DNA of 40,634 nt from Colwellia sp. (GCA_003521815.1 DPHE01000030.1:51516-92149), one strand, 5' to 3'. Positions 1 to 8,665 are shown, counted from the first letter of the stretch. Made by a program: numbers and translations. The notes: generated by a model not told the origin, from the sequence alone.

Positions 1-119
1 AACGAGGTAACGAGGTAACCATAATTCTCTGCGAAGATTTAAGTCTGAGAAACTAGTGCTACCTAATGAAGAGCAACTGACTTAGCTCAACTCACGAATA
101 AAAATGATGAAAATAAAAG
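1..119. other. Left edge, no recognisable gene
   Basis: No coding sequence could be supported here. Positions 1-18 hold a short tandem repeat (AACGAGGT twice). In other gammaproteobacteria nth often follows rsxE, but no RsxE tail could be recognised. One frame is open from position 3 to a TAG near 52, too short to assign. No strong Shine-Dalgarno sequence lies before the nth start at 120. Confidence 0.4.
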
Positions 120-782
120 ATGAACAAAGAAAAACGTTTAGAAATATTAACCCGACTTCGTGACAATAACCCTGAACCCACCACAGAGTTAAACTTTAAT
201 TCACCATTTGAATTACTTATCGCCGTCCTACTTTCAGCTCAATCAACCGATGTTGGTGTTAATAAAGCAACCGCTAAGCTCTACCCTGTAGCCAATACAC
301 CACAAGCCATATTAGATTTAGGTCTTGAAGGGTTAATCTCCTATGTAAAAACTATTGGCCTATTTAATACCAAAGCAAAAAACACTATAAAAACATGTCA
401 GATGCTAGTTGATTTGCATGGTGGTGAAGTACCTGAAAACAGAGCAGCGTTAGAAACCCTGCCAGGTGTTGGCAGAAAAACAGCTAATGTTGTGTTAAAT
501 ACAGCCTTCGGTTGGCTGAAAGATAATGAAGGTAGCTATTTTTTAGCCGTAGACACTCATATTCAAAGGCTTGCAAACCGTACTGGTTATGCGAAAGGAA
601 AAACGGTAGAACAAACAGAACAAGCAATTATAAAAAATACACCAAACAAAACAGAGTTCATGTTCAATTTACATCATTGGTTCATATTACATGGTCGTTA
701 TACCTGTACAGCCCGTAAACCAAAATGTGGCTCATGTATTATTGAAGATTTATGTGATTTCAAAGAAAAGACTGAAAACTAA
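120..782 (+). CDS. nth: Endonuclease III (DNA glycosylase/AP lyase)
   Basis: Base-excision repair enzyme that removes oxidised pyrimidines and nicks abasic sites by beta-elimination. The 220-residue protein starts MNKEKRLEIL, matching the E. coli Nth N-terminus, which fixes the start. The helix-hairpin-helix LPGVGRKTANVVL carries the catalytic Lys and VDTHI carries the catalytic Asp. The C-terminus has the [4Fe-4S] loop C-X6-C-X2-C-X5-C (CTARKPKCGSCIIEDLC). It is about nine residues longer than the E. coli enzyme. The main difference is a roughly 7-residue insertion between the Trp of FGW and AVDTHI, next to the catalytic Asp, where the family is normally strongly conserved. All catalytic and cluster residues remain, so the enzyme is probably active. 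It may be one of two Nth paralogues in the genome (inference). Confidence 0.95.
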   Translation: MNKEKRLEILTRLRDNNPEPTTELNFNSPFELLIAVLLSAQSTDVGVNKATAKLYPVANTPQAILDLGLEGLISYVKTIGLFNTKAKNTIKTCQMLVDLHGGEVPENRAALETLPGVGRKTANVVLNTAFGWLKDNEGSYFLAVDTHIQRLANRTGYAKGKTVEQTEQAIIKNTPNKTEFMFNLHHWFILHGRYTCTARKPKCGSCIIEDLCDFKEKTEN

Positions 783-1010
783 AATTTTACTGAAACCGCT
801 TTTAATATTATCTCATATTCAGCTATCTAGAGAAATGGTCGTTATTGACAAGCTAACATTACCCTTCCTAACGCTCACATCTAATATGAATATAGTTTTT
901 TCAACGAAATAGAAGGACGAGGCACTTTATAAAGAATTTTCTGTAAGTAGCTGACCACTAAATCATTATGTATACAATGGATACATTCAATATGAAACAA
1001 ATGTATTTCT
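783..1010. other. Intergenic stretch between nth and the broken c-di-GMP gene
   Basis: About 230 bases with no supported gene. Short open frames here are run-on from the nth region or antisense shadows. A near-palindrome, TGTATACAATGGATACA, lies near 969-985 and could be a regulatory site, but nothing further supports that. No terminator hairpin with a T-run was found after nth. Confidence 0.4.
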
Positions 1011-1210
1011 ATGAAAAAGCTAGCTAAATTGATGGAGCTGTCATTACCTTTAGCCATGGGAGCGAAATTAGTCAAAACATCATCAACAGAACTTAGCCCT
1101 CAGACCGAAGATAAACTAAAGATACAGGCTGGGCGCAAAAAAGTCCCCCTTGTATAGATAATAGCAAAACAAAGCTACTGGAACTGCAAGTTCATAAAAT
1201 TGAACAGGAG

Positions 1211-2566
1211 ATGCAGAACGAGGTACTCCAACAAGCACAAATAGCTGAAAGAATGTATTCAAAAGATGCCTTACAAGTGAGTGAAAATCGCTTCCGCCTG
1301 ATGTTTGAGAAAACAGCTGATGCCTTATTGCTTCTTGACCCTATTACAAATAAATTTATTGAATTAAACGCTTCTGCTATTGATATGCTCGGCTTTAAGG
1401 GCTTAACAAAACTTCCTTCATTTAAACCTTCTGAACTGTCTCCGCAGTTTCAACCTGATGGTCGCGAGTCCTTCGAAAAAGCCAAAGAAATGATTGCAAT
1501 CGCAATTCAAAAGACTAGCCATCGTTTTGAATGGGTCCATTGTAGCCCTTGCCGTGAAGATTTTCCCGTTGAAGTTCTGCTCACGCCTGTACAGATGGGA
1601 AAAGACCAGCTGATAATGACAACTTGGCGTGACATCACTGACCGTAAACAAGCCGAAGAAAAACTAAAACTCGCCGCCAGTGTTTTTAGTCATGCAGGTG
1701 AAAGTATCATTATCACCGATGCTACAGGCATGATACTTGATGTTAATAATACTTTCTCACATATCACAGGCTATAGTCGTGAAGAAGTGATTGGCAAAAA
1801 ATCACGAATAATCCAATTTGGACGGAAATCACTAGAGTTCTACACAGATATGTGGAATACACTGCTAAAAGAAGGCCACTGGTCTGGCGAAGTTTGGAAT
1901 CGTCGTAAAAATGGCGAAGTGTATACTGAAATTAAAACTATCAATGTAGTACGTGATGAACACGGCATCACTACCCATTATGTTGCTTTAGGTAACGACA
2001 TCACTTCGATAAAAGAACATCAAGGAAAATTAGAGCATATTGCCCATTATGACATGCTAACCAACCTGCCCAATCGTGTATTATTATCAGACCGATTATC
2101 CGAAGCCATGTTACAGTGCAGCCGTAATCAGAAATCACTCGCGGTGGTATTTCTAGATTTAGATGGTTTTAAAGGCGTCAATGATACCTTTGGCCATAGT
2201 ATAGGTGATGAACTGTTAATTGCACTTTCTGTCCGTATGAAAGAGGCATTACGTGAAGGTGATAGCTTAGCCCGTATTGGTGGTGATGAATTTGTGGTGG
2301 TATTAACTGATTTAACCACCGTTCAAAATTGTGAGCCAGTTTTAGAGCGATTATTATTGTCAGCGTCGGAGCCTGTCACAGTCGAAGGTGTAGTATTAAA
2401 TGTATCAGCCAGTATTGGTGTCACCCTATACCCGCAAGATAATGTTAATGCCGACCAGCTCATGCGCCATGCCGACCAAGCGATGTATAAAGCTAAGCAA
2501 TTGGGTAAGAATCGTTATCACTTATTCGATACTGTTCAAAATAATGCGATTAAAGTGCAGCGATAA
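1211..2566 (+). CDS. Upstream fragment: PAS-PAS-GGDEF diguanylate cyclase
   Basis: The longest open piece of the broken gene, 451 residues. PAS 1 covers about residues 24-130 (RFRLMFEKTADALLLLDP) and PAS 2 about 150-265 (TGYSREEVIGKK, then a PAC-like segment ending LGNDIT). GGDEF covers about 275-445, starting HYDMLTNLPNR and carrying GGDEF at about 357-361. An RxxD product-inhibition site (REGD) lies five residues before GGDEF. The domain runs to its usual end (AKQLGKNRYHLFD) before the TAA, so this fragment could still make c-di-GMP. The ATG at 1211 touches an AGGAG with no spacing, so efficient initiation there is doubtful. Coding similarity continues upstream in the same frame back to about 1150. 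It would be a cytoplasmic sensor; no membrane segment is seen. Confidence 0.75.
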   Translation: MQNEVLQQAQIAERMYSKDALQVSENRFRLMFEKTADALLLLDPITNKFIELNASAIDMLGFKGLTKLPSFKPSELSPQFQPDGRESFEKAKEMIAIAIQKTSHRFEWVHCSPCREDFPVEVLLTPVQMGKDQLIMTTWRDITDRKQAEEKLKLAASVFSHAGESIIITDATGMILDVNNTFSHITGYSREEVIGKKSRIIQFGRKSLEFYTDMWNTLLKEGHWSGEVWNRRKNGEVYTEIKTINVVRDEHGITTHYVALGNDITSIKEHQGKLEHIAHYDMLTNLPNRVLLSDRLSEAMLQCSRNQKSLAVVFLDLDGFKGVNDTFGHSIGDELLIALSVRMKEALREGDSLARIGGDEFVVVLTDLTTVQNCEPVLERLLLSASEPVTVEGVVLNVSASIGVTLYPQDNVNADQLMRHADQAMYKAKQLGKNRYHLFDTVQNNAIKVQR

Positions 2567-2635
2567 AGCCTAGAGGCTATTCGTTGTGCATTAGATAATC
2601 ATCAATTTGTACTCTATTATCAGCCAAAGGTTAAT

Positions 2636-3352
2636 ATGAAAACAGGGGCGTTGATAGGGGTTGAGGCTTTAATCCGCTGGCAACATCCAGATCGTGGGCT
2701 ATTAAATCCAATCGAGTTTTTGCCTGTCATTGAAAACCATTCCATGATGATTGAAATGGGTGAATGGGTTATTGACAGTGCACTGACACAAATCAGCCAA
2801 TGGCAAGCAATAGGGCTAAATTTTCCTTTAAACACTAGCGTAAATATTGCCGCGATACAATTACAGCAGCCAAAATTTACACAGAGACTGACAACACTGC
2901 TTGCAGCTCACCCTGATGTAGAACCACGCTATTTAGAGCTAGAAGTACTCGAAACAAGTGCCTTAGATGATGTCCATTATGTCTCAACCATCATGAATGA
3001 CTGCATGGCGCTGGGCGTCAACTTTGCCTTAGATGATTTTGGCACTGGCTACTCTTCCCTGACTTATCTCAGAGGATTACCAGCCAACTTAATTAAAATA
3101 GACCAGAGCTTTGTACGAGATATGCTGATTGATAAGGATGCTTTAGCTATTGTTGAGGGCGTGATAGCCTTAGCTAAATTATTCAAACGTGACGTGATTG
3201 CTGAAGGCGTAGAAACAATTGAACATGGTACAGCACTATTGCAACTAGGCTGTGAATTAGCACAAGGGTATGGCATTTCCAGACCGATGCCTGCCCGTGA
3301 TATTCCAGCATGGGTTAGTGACTGGGAGCCTGATGTGAGTTGGCAGCCATAA
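2636..3352 (+). CDS. Downstream fragment: EAL-domain phosphodiesterase
   Basis: 238 residues from ATG 2636, in the same frame as the GGDEF fragment. The frame is open from just after the TAA. Family residues seen: EAL (VEALIRW), the Asn of VNIAAIQ, the Glu of LEVLETS, the DD of DDFGTGYSSL, the Lys of LIKIDQSF, the Glu of IAEGVET and the Gln of AQGYG. This is the full set expected of an active c-di-GMP phosphodiesterase. AAAGG five bases before ATG 2636 could serve as a ribosome site. Starting there drops the first EAL strand (FVLYYQPKV), which lies between the stop and the ATG, so a reinitiated product would be short at its N-terminus. Whether it folds is unknown. Confidence 0.7.
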   Translation: MKTGALIGVEALIRWQHPDRGLLNPIEFLPVIENHSMMIEMGEWVIDSALTQISQWQAIGLNFPLNTSVNIAAIQLQQPKFTQRLTTLLAAHPDVEPRYLELEVLETSALDDVHYVSTIMNDCMALGVNFALDDFGTGYSSLTYLRGLPANLIKIDQSFVRDMLIDKDALAIVEGVIALAKLFKRDVIAEGVETIEHGTALLQLGCELAQGYGISRPMPARDIPAWVSDWEPDVSWQP

Positions 3353-3524
3353 ATAGTCCTTAACTGATAATTATAAAAAATCCGATCACGTACCCAAGTA
3401 TAGACAATTAAGGTTGAATGGCTATATAGCTCTCTGCCGTCATTAAAGTTTAAAACTAAGTAGAAAGCGAAGTAACTCAACGTAGCTTTACTTCAAGTTA
3501 AGGAATATAAATTAAGGAATAAAT

Positions 3525-3944
3525 ATGAAGTTTTTACATACCATGATTCGAGTCAATGATCTTGGCCTGTCACTCGACTTTTACATCAACAAACTAGGGT
3601 TAGTTGAAATAAGGCGTCGTGATGTACCAGAGGGAAAATTCACCTTGATTTTCTTAGCGACTAAGAAAGGGGAAGCTGAAATTGAATTAACCCACAACTG
3701 GGGAGCTAAGGAAGAATACAGTACAGGGCGTAATTTTGGTCATCTAGCTTTTGAAGTAGATAATATTTACCAAACATGTCAAAAACTGCAAAAAAGTGGC
3801 GTGATTATTAACCGACCACCACGTTGTGGATATATGGCATTTGTTAAATCACCTGACAATGTTTCCATTGAATTGTTACAAAAAGGTACTGCTTTAGCAC
3901 CTCAAGAGCCGTGGTCAAGTATGGAAAATATCGGCTCTTGGTAG
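3525..3944 (+). CDS. gloA: Lactoylglutathione lyase (glyoxalase I) family protein
   Basis: Converts the hemithioacetal of methylglyoxal and glutathione to S-lactoylglutathione in the cytoplasm. 139 residues, the usual length for bacterial GloA. The N-terminus MKFLHTMIRVNDL aligns with E. coli MRLLHTMLRVGDL. The four metal ligands are visible: His5, Glu in EIELTHNWG, His in FGHLAFEVD and Glu in VSIELLQ. AAGGA lies seven bases before the ATG. It is a single gene, convergent with the aminotransferase. The C-terminal tail (after about residue 122) is longer than in E. coli, and the loop before the last ligand is shorter. A broader VOC-family role cannot be excluded, but the ligand set and N-terminus favour glyoxalase I. 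Confidence 0.85.
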   Translation: MKFLHTMIRVNDLGLSLDFYINKLGLVEIRRRDVPEGKFTLIFLATKKGEAEIELTHNWGAKEEYSTGRNFGHLAFEVDNIYQTCQKLQKSGVIINRPPRCGYMAFVKSPDNVSIELLQKGTALAPQEPWSSMENIGSW

Positions 3945-3958
3945 TACTTTAGTAGAGA

Positions 3959-4014
3959 TATACCCAAACCACTTCAAAACGCAATTTTCAGCATCTCGAA
4001 GTGAATTGGGTATA
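3959..4014. repeat. Imperfect inverted repeat between convergent genes
   Basis: The left arm at 3959-3975 (TATACCCAAACCACTTC) pairs with the right arm at 3998-4014 (GAAGTGAATTGGGTATA) at 15 of 17 positions, around a 22-base loop. It sits between the stop codons of gloA and the aminotransferase. It could fold into a hairpin that ends both transcripts, but neither side has a T-run. ATACCC...GGGTAT palindromes recall dispersed palindromic elements of marine gammaproteobacteria (from memory, not searched). Only one copy was found in this window. Confidence 0.65.
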
Positions 4015-4039
4015 AGTTATTGTATACGGTTAAAAACGC

Positions 4040-5161
4040 TTATTGAGCCAACGCTTCTTTAAGCGCAGCTAAACATAAAAGAACATTTTCATTCCGAGCC
4101 GCATAACCCATAAGGCCAATACGCCAAGCAGAACCAGCAAATTTCCCTAAACCTGCCCCGATTTCTAAATTGTATTCATTTAGTAAGTATTGACGTACTT
4201 TTGCATCGTCAACGCCTTCAGGAATATGAACAGTATTTAACTGTGGTAATCTTTCACTTGCAGGTACAACAAAAGTGATTCCTAACGCTTCTAGACCTGA
4301 AGCCAATTTTTCGTGTTGTGCTTTATGACGAGCCCAGCTGTTTTCTAAGCCTTCATCTTGTAGCATGACTAATGATTCATGTAACGCATACAAAGAGTTT
4401 ACTGGTGCAGTATGATGATAACTACGTTTGCCCTCACCTGACCAATATCCCATTACAAGTGATTGATCTAAAAACCAACTTTGAACAGGAGCTTCTCTGT
4501 TTTTAATAATTTCAGCAGCGCGATCGCTAAAGCTCACTGGTGATAAACCGGGGACGCAAGATAAGCATTTTTGACTGCCGGCATACACAGCATCTATACC
4601 CCAGTCATCAACTCTTAATTCAACACCACCTAGTGAAGTTACCGCATCAACAATAGTTAAACAGTTATGTTTACGTGCTATTTCACAAAGAGTTTTAGCA
4701 TCAGATAATGCTCCTGTAGAGGTTTCAGCATGTACAAAAGCAACAAAAGTGGCTTGTGGTGTCTGTTTCAAAGTTTCTTCTAATGCTTGTGGGTCAACTG
4801 CTCTACCCCAAGTACCTTCAACAACAACAGCTTTTGCACCAATACGCTCAACATTTTCAATCATACGCGCGCCAAAAACACCATTACGACAAACAACAAC
4901 CGTATCATCCGGTGTAATTAAGTTAACAAAACAGGCTTCCATACCAGCAGAACCAGGAGCAGAAACAGCCATGGTATAAGTATTTCTAGTTTGAAATGCA
5001 TATTGTATTAATGTCTTAACTTCATCCATCATACCAATAAAAGTAGGATCTAAATGCCCTACTGTTGGTCTTGCTAACGCTGACAATACACGAGGGCTAA
5101 CATCAGAAGGACCTGGGCCCATTAATGTACGTTGTGGTGGTATAAATGATTGAATTGACAT
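4040..5161 (-). CDS. Class V aminotransferase, serine-pyruvate/alanine-glyoxylate type
   Basis: PLP-dependent transaminase of the AGXT/SPT family, which moves the amino group of serine or alanine to pyruvate or glyoxylate. 373 residues, normal for the family. The start motif RTLMGPGPSDVSPRVL is typical. SAPGSAGMEA forms the phosphate-binding loop, VDAVTSLGG holds the PLP-ring Asp, and GSQKCLSCVPGL holds the Schiff-base Lys near residue 198. The C-terminal arginine region (AWRIGLMGYAARNENV) matches alanine-glyoxylate aminotransferases. It is monocistronic and divergent from yaeQ. The exact substrate cannot be read from sequence; serine-glyoxylate exchange is also possible. Confidence 0.88.
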   Translation of the reverse strand: MSIQSFIPPQRTLMGPGPSDVSPRVLSALARPTVGHLDPTFIGMMDEVKTLIQYAFQTRNTYTMAVSAPGSAGMEACFVNLITPDDTVVVCRNGVFGARMIENVERIGAKAVVVEGTWGRAVDPQALEETLKQTPQATFVAFVHAETSTGALSDAKTLCEIARKHNCLTIVDAVTSLGGVELRVDDWGIDAVYAGSQKCLSCVPGLSPVSFSDRAAEIIKNREAPVQSWFLDQSLVMGYWSGEGKRSYHHTAPVNSLYALHESLVMLQDEGLENSWARHKAQHEKLASGLEALGITFVVPASERLPQLNTVHIPEGVDDAKVRQYLLNEYNLEIGAGLGKFAGSAWRIGLMGYAARNENVLLCLAALKEALAQ

Positions 5162-5352
5162 AATGAGCTCACATCTTGAAATAATTTGACTATAGATGAT
5201 GACACCATAGCATTAATTGAACTATTTACTTAATTAATAGTTGTTATCCTAGTTATTGATTTCATAAATGTAGTGGCAAGTACGTCACTTATTGTTATTA
5301 TTCTTTTCATTGAATTTATTGATGGCGAATAGCTACTTACGGCACATTTATT

Positions 5353-5889
5353 ATGGCACTAAAGGCAACAATTTATAAAGTAAATATTGAGCTAGCAAAT
5401 ATGGATCGTAATTATTATGATTCCTTACAACTTACACTAGCACAACACCCTTCAGAAACAGAGCAACGACTTATGGTGCGTTTGATCAGTTATATATTAA
5501 ATGCTCACCCAGATTTGCAGTTTGGTAAAGGAGTTAGTGACGAAGATGAAGCCGCTATTTGGCAAATAAATTACAGTGATGAAATTGCTCTCTGGATTGA
5601 ATTAGGACAATTAGACGAAAAACGCATCAAAAAAGCGTGTAATAAATCGGCAAAAGTTAAGCTATATTGTTACGGTTCAAGCGTGAATACTTGGTGGTCA
5701 CAAACACAAAACGCTTTACAGAAGTTTCCTAAACTGAGCATTGAACAGTTTGATATGACTACAACCAATGCGTTAATGAAATTACTGAGTAGAAACATGG
5801 AATTTCAATGTAGTATCCAAGACGATCAGCTCTGGTTAACCTGTGGTGATGAAACATTATTGATAGAAACAACCACTTTAAAGTCATAA
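5353..5889 (+). CDS. yaeQ: YaeQ family protein
   Basis: 178 residues aligning over the full length with E. coli YaeQ: MALKATIYK at the start, HPSETEQRLMVRL, a WIELGQLDEKRIKKAC core, and IQDDQLWLTC near the end. YaeQ has a PD-(D/E)XK nuclease-like fold. Its cellular role is unsettled, although E. coli yaeQ was first described through suppression of rfaH loss. No signal peptide or membrane segment is present. The upstream Shine-Dalgarno is weak, but the start matches the family N-terminus. The gap to the next gene is 46 bases, so it may share a transcript with the M28 peptidase. Confidence 0.9.
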   Translation: MALKATIYKVNIELANMDRNYYDSLQLTLAQHPSETEQRLMVRLISYILNAHPDLQFGKGVSDEDEAAIWQINYSDEIALWIELGQLDEKRIKKACNKSAKVKLYCYGSSVNTWWSQTQNALQKFPKLSIEQFDMTTTNALMKLLSRNMEFQCSIQDDQLWLTCGDETLLIETTTLKS

Positions 5890-5935
5890 AAAGAGCCCCG
5901 TCATCGAAAAATTTACAGTGTAAAACGAGAAAATA

Positions 5936-7312
5936 ATGACTAAAAACATTGCTGGTTTTTTAATAAAGATCAGTGTCTTGATAATAAGCCTAGCTACAGT
6001 AAGCTTCACTTGGGCAGTAACAAATAAGATATCTTTAGCGCAAGTCACTAAAGATATTACCTATCTAGCGAGTGATGAATTAAGAGGTCGAAGTAACTAT
6101 TCATCAGAAATACACTTAGCTGCTGAGTATATTGCTAAACGTTTTCACCAAAGTGGCTTACTCGCTGCAGACGGTATATCAGGGACTGATTTTTTACAAA
6201 AATATCAAATAACTAAAATTACCCCAAAAAATATCAACTTAACGATAAATAGAGAAAAGATTAGTTCTAACAATTTAATAATGGCTAGCACGGTCACTAA
6301 TTTTTCGTGGGCAATGAACAACCTTACTAACAACACAGAGTTTACGATACACAACATTGGTAAAAACGATGATATGCAAGCCATCGTTGGCACATTAAAT
6401 AGACAAGGGGGAAAGCACCTAGTTTTGTTAAACCCTGCTCACAAGTCACTATTTGAGCGTTATCAACACTATTTACAACAAGGGGTAACAACATTACATC
6501 AAGCAAATAGCCATCACATTTCAGGTGGGATTATCGTTATAGCACTATCAACAATAACTACTGAAAAAATTAATCACTTGCAAATGTCAGGTGTTAGCAC
6601 GATAAATAAAAACGCGCTATATAACGTAGTGGCTATGTTACCTGGGCAAACTAAACCTGAGGAGATTGTACTCTATTCTGCTCATTATGATCATTTGGGT
6701 GTAAAAACTGGCGAAGGTAATGTTATTTATAATGGTGCTGATGATGATGCTTCAGGTACAACCGCCATTATCAACTTGGCACAATACTATGCCAAACAGG
6801 GAGGTAATGCTCGTACGTTAATGTTCGCGGCTTTTAGTGCAGAAGAAATAGGGGGTTTTGGCTCACGTTATTTTTCAAAACAACTTGAACCACAAAAAAT
6901 CACCGCTATGATCAATATTGAAATGATTGGTAAACCCTCAAAATTTGGCACTGGTACTATGTGGATGACAGGAATGGATCGCTCAAATCTTGGTCAAAAA
7001 TTAAACATGGCGCTAGCTAAGTCAGGTAAAAAAATATATGACGACCCTTACCCAGAGCAACATTTATTTTACCGCTCTGACAATGCAACTTTAGCAAGGT
7101 TAGGTGTGCCCGCTCATAGCTTTAGTAGCGCACAACTTGACAAAGATCAGCACTATCACCAAACTAGCGACGATCTATCATCATTAAATTTAACGTCTCT
7201 TCATCAGATCATTGAAATGCTTGCCATGGCAACTCAGCCTTTGGTCGACGGAAATATGACGCCGTCAAGGATAAATAAAAATTTAGTAACAAAGGGAGGA
7301 CTTATATTTTAA
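5936..7312 (+). CDS. Secreted M28 family metallopeptidase
   Basis: 458 residues with an N-terminal signal peptide (hydrophobic FLIKISVLIISLATVSFTWA), so exported. The M28 zinc site is complete: His/Asp of SAHYDHLG near residue 249, the bridging Asp of GADDDASG near 267, the Glu pair of SAEEIGGFG near 301, the acidic residue of NIEMIG, and the late His of DQHYHQTSDD. M28 enzymes with this layout are aminopeptidases or carboxypeptidases working on peptides outside the cytoplasm. The stretch between about 100 and 230 resembles a PA-like insert only loosely. GAGAAAATA before the ATG is a modest ribosome site. It probably scavenges peptides; the substrate is unknown. Confidence 0.88.
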   Translation: MTKNIAGFLIKISVLIISLATVSFTWAVTNKISLAQVTKDITYLASDELRGRSNYSSEIHLAAEYIAKRFHQSGLLAADGISGTDFLQKYQITKITPKNINLTINREKISSNNLIMASTVTNFSWAMNNLTNNTEFTIHNIGKNDDMQAIVGTLNRQGGKHLVLLNPAHKSLFERYQHYLQQGVTTLHQANSHHISGGIIVIALSTITTEKINHLQMSGVSTINKNALYNVVAMLPGQTKPEEIVLYSAHYDHLGVKTGEGNVIYNGADDDASGTTAIINLAQYYAKQGGNARTLMFAAFSAEEIGGFGSRYFSKQLEPQKITAMINIEMIGKPSKFGTGTMWMTGMDRSNLGQKLNMALAKSGKKIYDDPYPEQHLFYRSDNATLARLGVPAHSFSSAQLDKDQHYHQTSDDLSSLNLTSLHQIIEMLAMATQPLVDGNMTPSRINKNLVTKGGLIF

Positions 7313-7390
7313 TTTGGTAGTCGAGCACAGATTGATAGATAATTGCCCCCTAAACAAACTCACCTAAGTATTTTCCAGATACATCATGAA

Positions 7391-7798
7391 ATGAACCTAA
7401 CTAAAACGCGTGACATTTTCGTAAGCCTGCTATTCTATCTTATTTGCGTTCATCTAGTTATTATAGTGTTTATTACTCTGTTAACCTTTACCGGTATAGA
7501 TCGAAGTATGACAAAATCTAAAAAAAATACTATAGCAACTAAACTTACCCAACAACATCCAACGTTGATTCATACGGAAAATATTAAGGTGATTTCTCAT
7601 GTACAACGCGAAACTGATGATTGGCAACTTAATACCTTAATGCTTGATGACATTGATGTTCCCTTTAAATATAAACGAAAAAAACGCTATAAAAACCTTA
7701 AAGGGTCTAGGGTTAATATCACTTATTATCCAGATAATGAAAAAGTTGTCGGTTTTGATATTGAAATAATGAAAATAGTGAGAATAAAACTGACTTAA
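7391..7798 (+). CDS. Small hypothetical membrane-anchored protein
   Basis: About 135 residues from ATG 7391. A TTG at 7343 would add 16 residues, but has no better ribosome site. One hydrophobic segment (LLFYLICVHLVIIVFITLL) lies near the N-terminus, followed by a basic soluble part. The C-terminus has a pattern (VNITYYPDNEKVVGFDIE) that loosely recalls the V-x-Y-x-P-x-N core of DUF3592 proteins; this is too weak to assign. It follows the M28 peptidase by 78 bases on the same strand. No function is proposed. Confidence 0.5.
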   Translation: MNLTKTRDIFVSLLFYLICVHLVIIVFITLLTFTGIDRSMTKSKKNTIATKLTQQHPTLIHTENIKVISHVQRETDDWQLNTLMLDDIDVPFKYKRKKRYKNLKGSRVNITYYPDNEKVVGFDIEIMKIVRIKLT

Positions 7799-7934
7799 CT
7801 CTGATATAGAATATCAAGCCTGAATATTTTTTATGATTAATATACCAATTAATTATAAAAAATATTTTATTTTTCTATTTTGAATATAAAAATGATTTAT
7901 TTTCATGTTTTCCCCCTTGTTTATCAAACAAGTC

Positions 7935-7964
7935 TTGACGAATGCTCTGCCATCTTCCATAAAT
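7935..7964 (+). promoter_or_regulatory. Candidate sigma-70 promoter for the Yip1 gene
   Basis: TTGACG at 7935-7940 and ATAAAT at 7959-7964 are 18 bases apart. They lie about 100 bases before the Yip1-family start, in an otherwise AT-rich gap. The -35 is good and the -10 only fair. Confidence 0.4.
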
Positions 7965-8065
7965 AGGGTATCGGTATAACATAATAATTACTACCGAACG
8001 TTAATTTAGCGAACAAGAATAATAAAACTAAATAATTTATTACAGTCTGCAAGAGGAAAATCATT

Positions 8066-8665
8066 ATGATATTAAACCATATTTGGGGATTATACGCCCA
8101 TCCAAAAGACGAATGGCAGACAATTGAAAAACGTCATGAAAGCTTAATGTACAGCCTTATGCATATTTTAGTGGTATCCCTTATTCCCTCAATATGTGCT
8201 TATTATGCAGCTGCACATATAGGTTGGACTATCGGCGTGGGCAACCCCATAAAAATAAGCCCCTCTAGTGCACAAATAATGGCTATTTCTATGTATATAG
8301 CCTTAGTCTTAGGCGTATTGTTATTGGCTTATTTAATTCAATGGATGGCGAAAACGTTTGATTCTAATCCAACTTTTGTTCAATCACTGGAGTTAGCTGC
8401 TTATACCGCAACCCCTATGTTGATGGTTGGTATCACGACACTATTTCCTGTGCTTTGGTTTGTTGCTCTAGCAGGGATAGCAGCAGTTAGTTATTCAGTA
8501 TATCTATTATATTCTGGTGTACCTATTATGATGAATATTCCAGAAGATAAAGGTTTTATCTATTCAAGCTCAGTGGTGACTTGTGGTTTAGTACTACTGG
8601 TAGCTATTATGGCATTGAGTGCAATGTTCTGGACCACGGGTTTTATACCAGAATACGTGTCTTAA
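8066..8665 (+). CDS. Yip1 family inner-membrane protein
   Basis: 199 residues with five hydrophobic segments. The N-terminal LNHIWGLYAHPKDEWQTIE is the hallmark of Yip1/DUF1282 proteins (E. coli YohC is similar). A short cytoplasmic head precedes membrane spans at about 30-55, 70-92, 105-125, 128-150 and 168-190. AGAGG lies nine bases before the ATG. The bacterial family has no established function. A strong terminator follows, so this is a single-gene unit. Confidence 0.85.
   Translation: MILNHIWGLYAHPKDEWQTIEKRHESLMYSLMHILVVSLIPSICAYYAAAHIGWTIGVGNPIKISPSSAQIMAISMYIALVLGVLLLAYLIQWMAKTFDSNPTFVQSLELAAYTATPMLMVGITTLFPVLWFVALAGIAAVSYSVYLLYSGVPIMMNIPEDKGFIYSSSVVTCGLVLLVAIMALSAMFWTTGFIPEYVS

Larger units (their letters stand above)
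1011..3352 (+). pseudogene. PAS-PAS-GGDEF-EAL c-di-GMP turnover gene broken by a frameshift and an in-frame stop
   Basis: Read as one gene, this encodes an N-terminal helical segment, two PAS domains, a GGDEF diguanylate cyclase and an EAL phosphodiesterase. Two lesions split it. First, the frame starting at ATG 1011 ends at a TAG at 1155-1157. It carries the conserved N-terminal pattern (TEDKLKIQAGRKK) that in this family precedes the LLELQVHKIEQEMQNE segment, which here lies in another frame open from 1115. The likely slip is in the A6 tract (1137-1142) or C5 tract (1145-1149). Second, a TAA at 2564-2566 sits between GGDEF and EAL. The frame continues unbroken after it (SLEAIRCALDNHQFVLYYQP) into the EAL domain. 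Both active-site sets are otherwise intact, so the damage looks recent. Sequencing error cannot be excluded from one sequence. Confidence 0.85.

Noticed and set aside
691..912. 73-residue plus-strand frame overlapping the nth 3' end
   Set aside because: It overlaps the Fe-S coding end of nth in another frame and resembles no protein family.
3064..3480. 138-residue minus-strand frame
   Set aside because: It is antisense to the well-supported EAL coding sequence for most of its length and has no family features.
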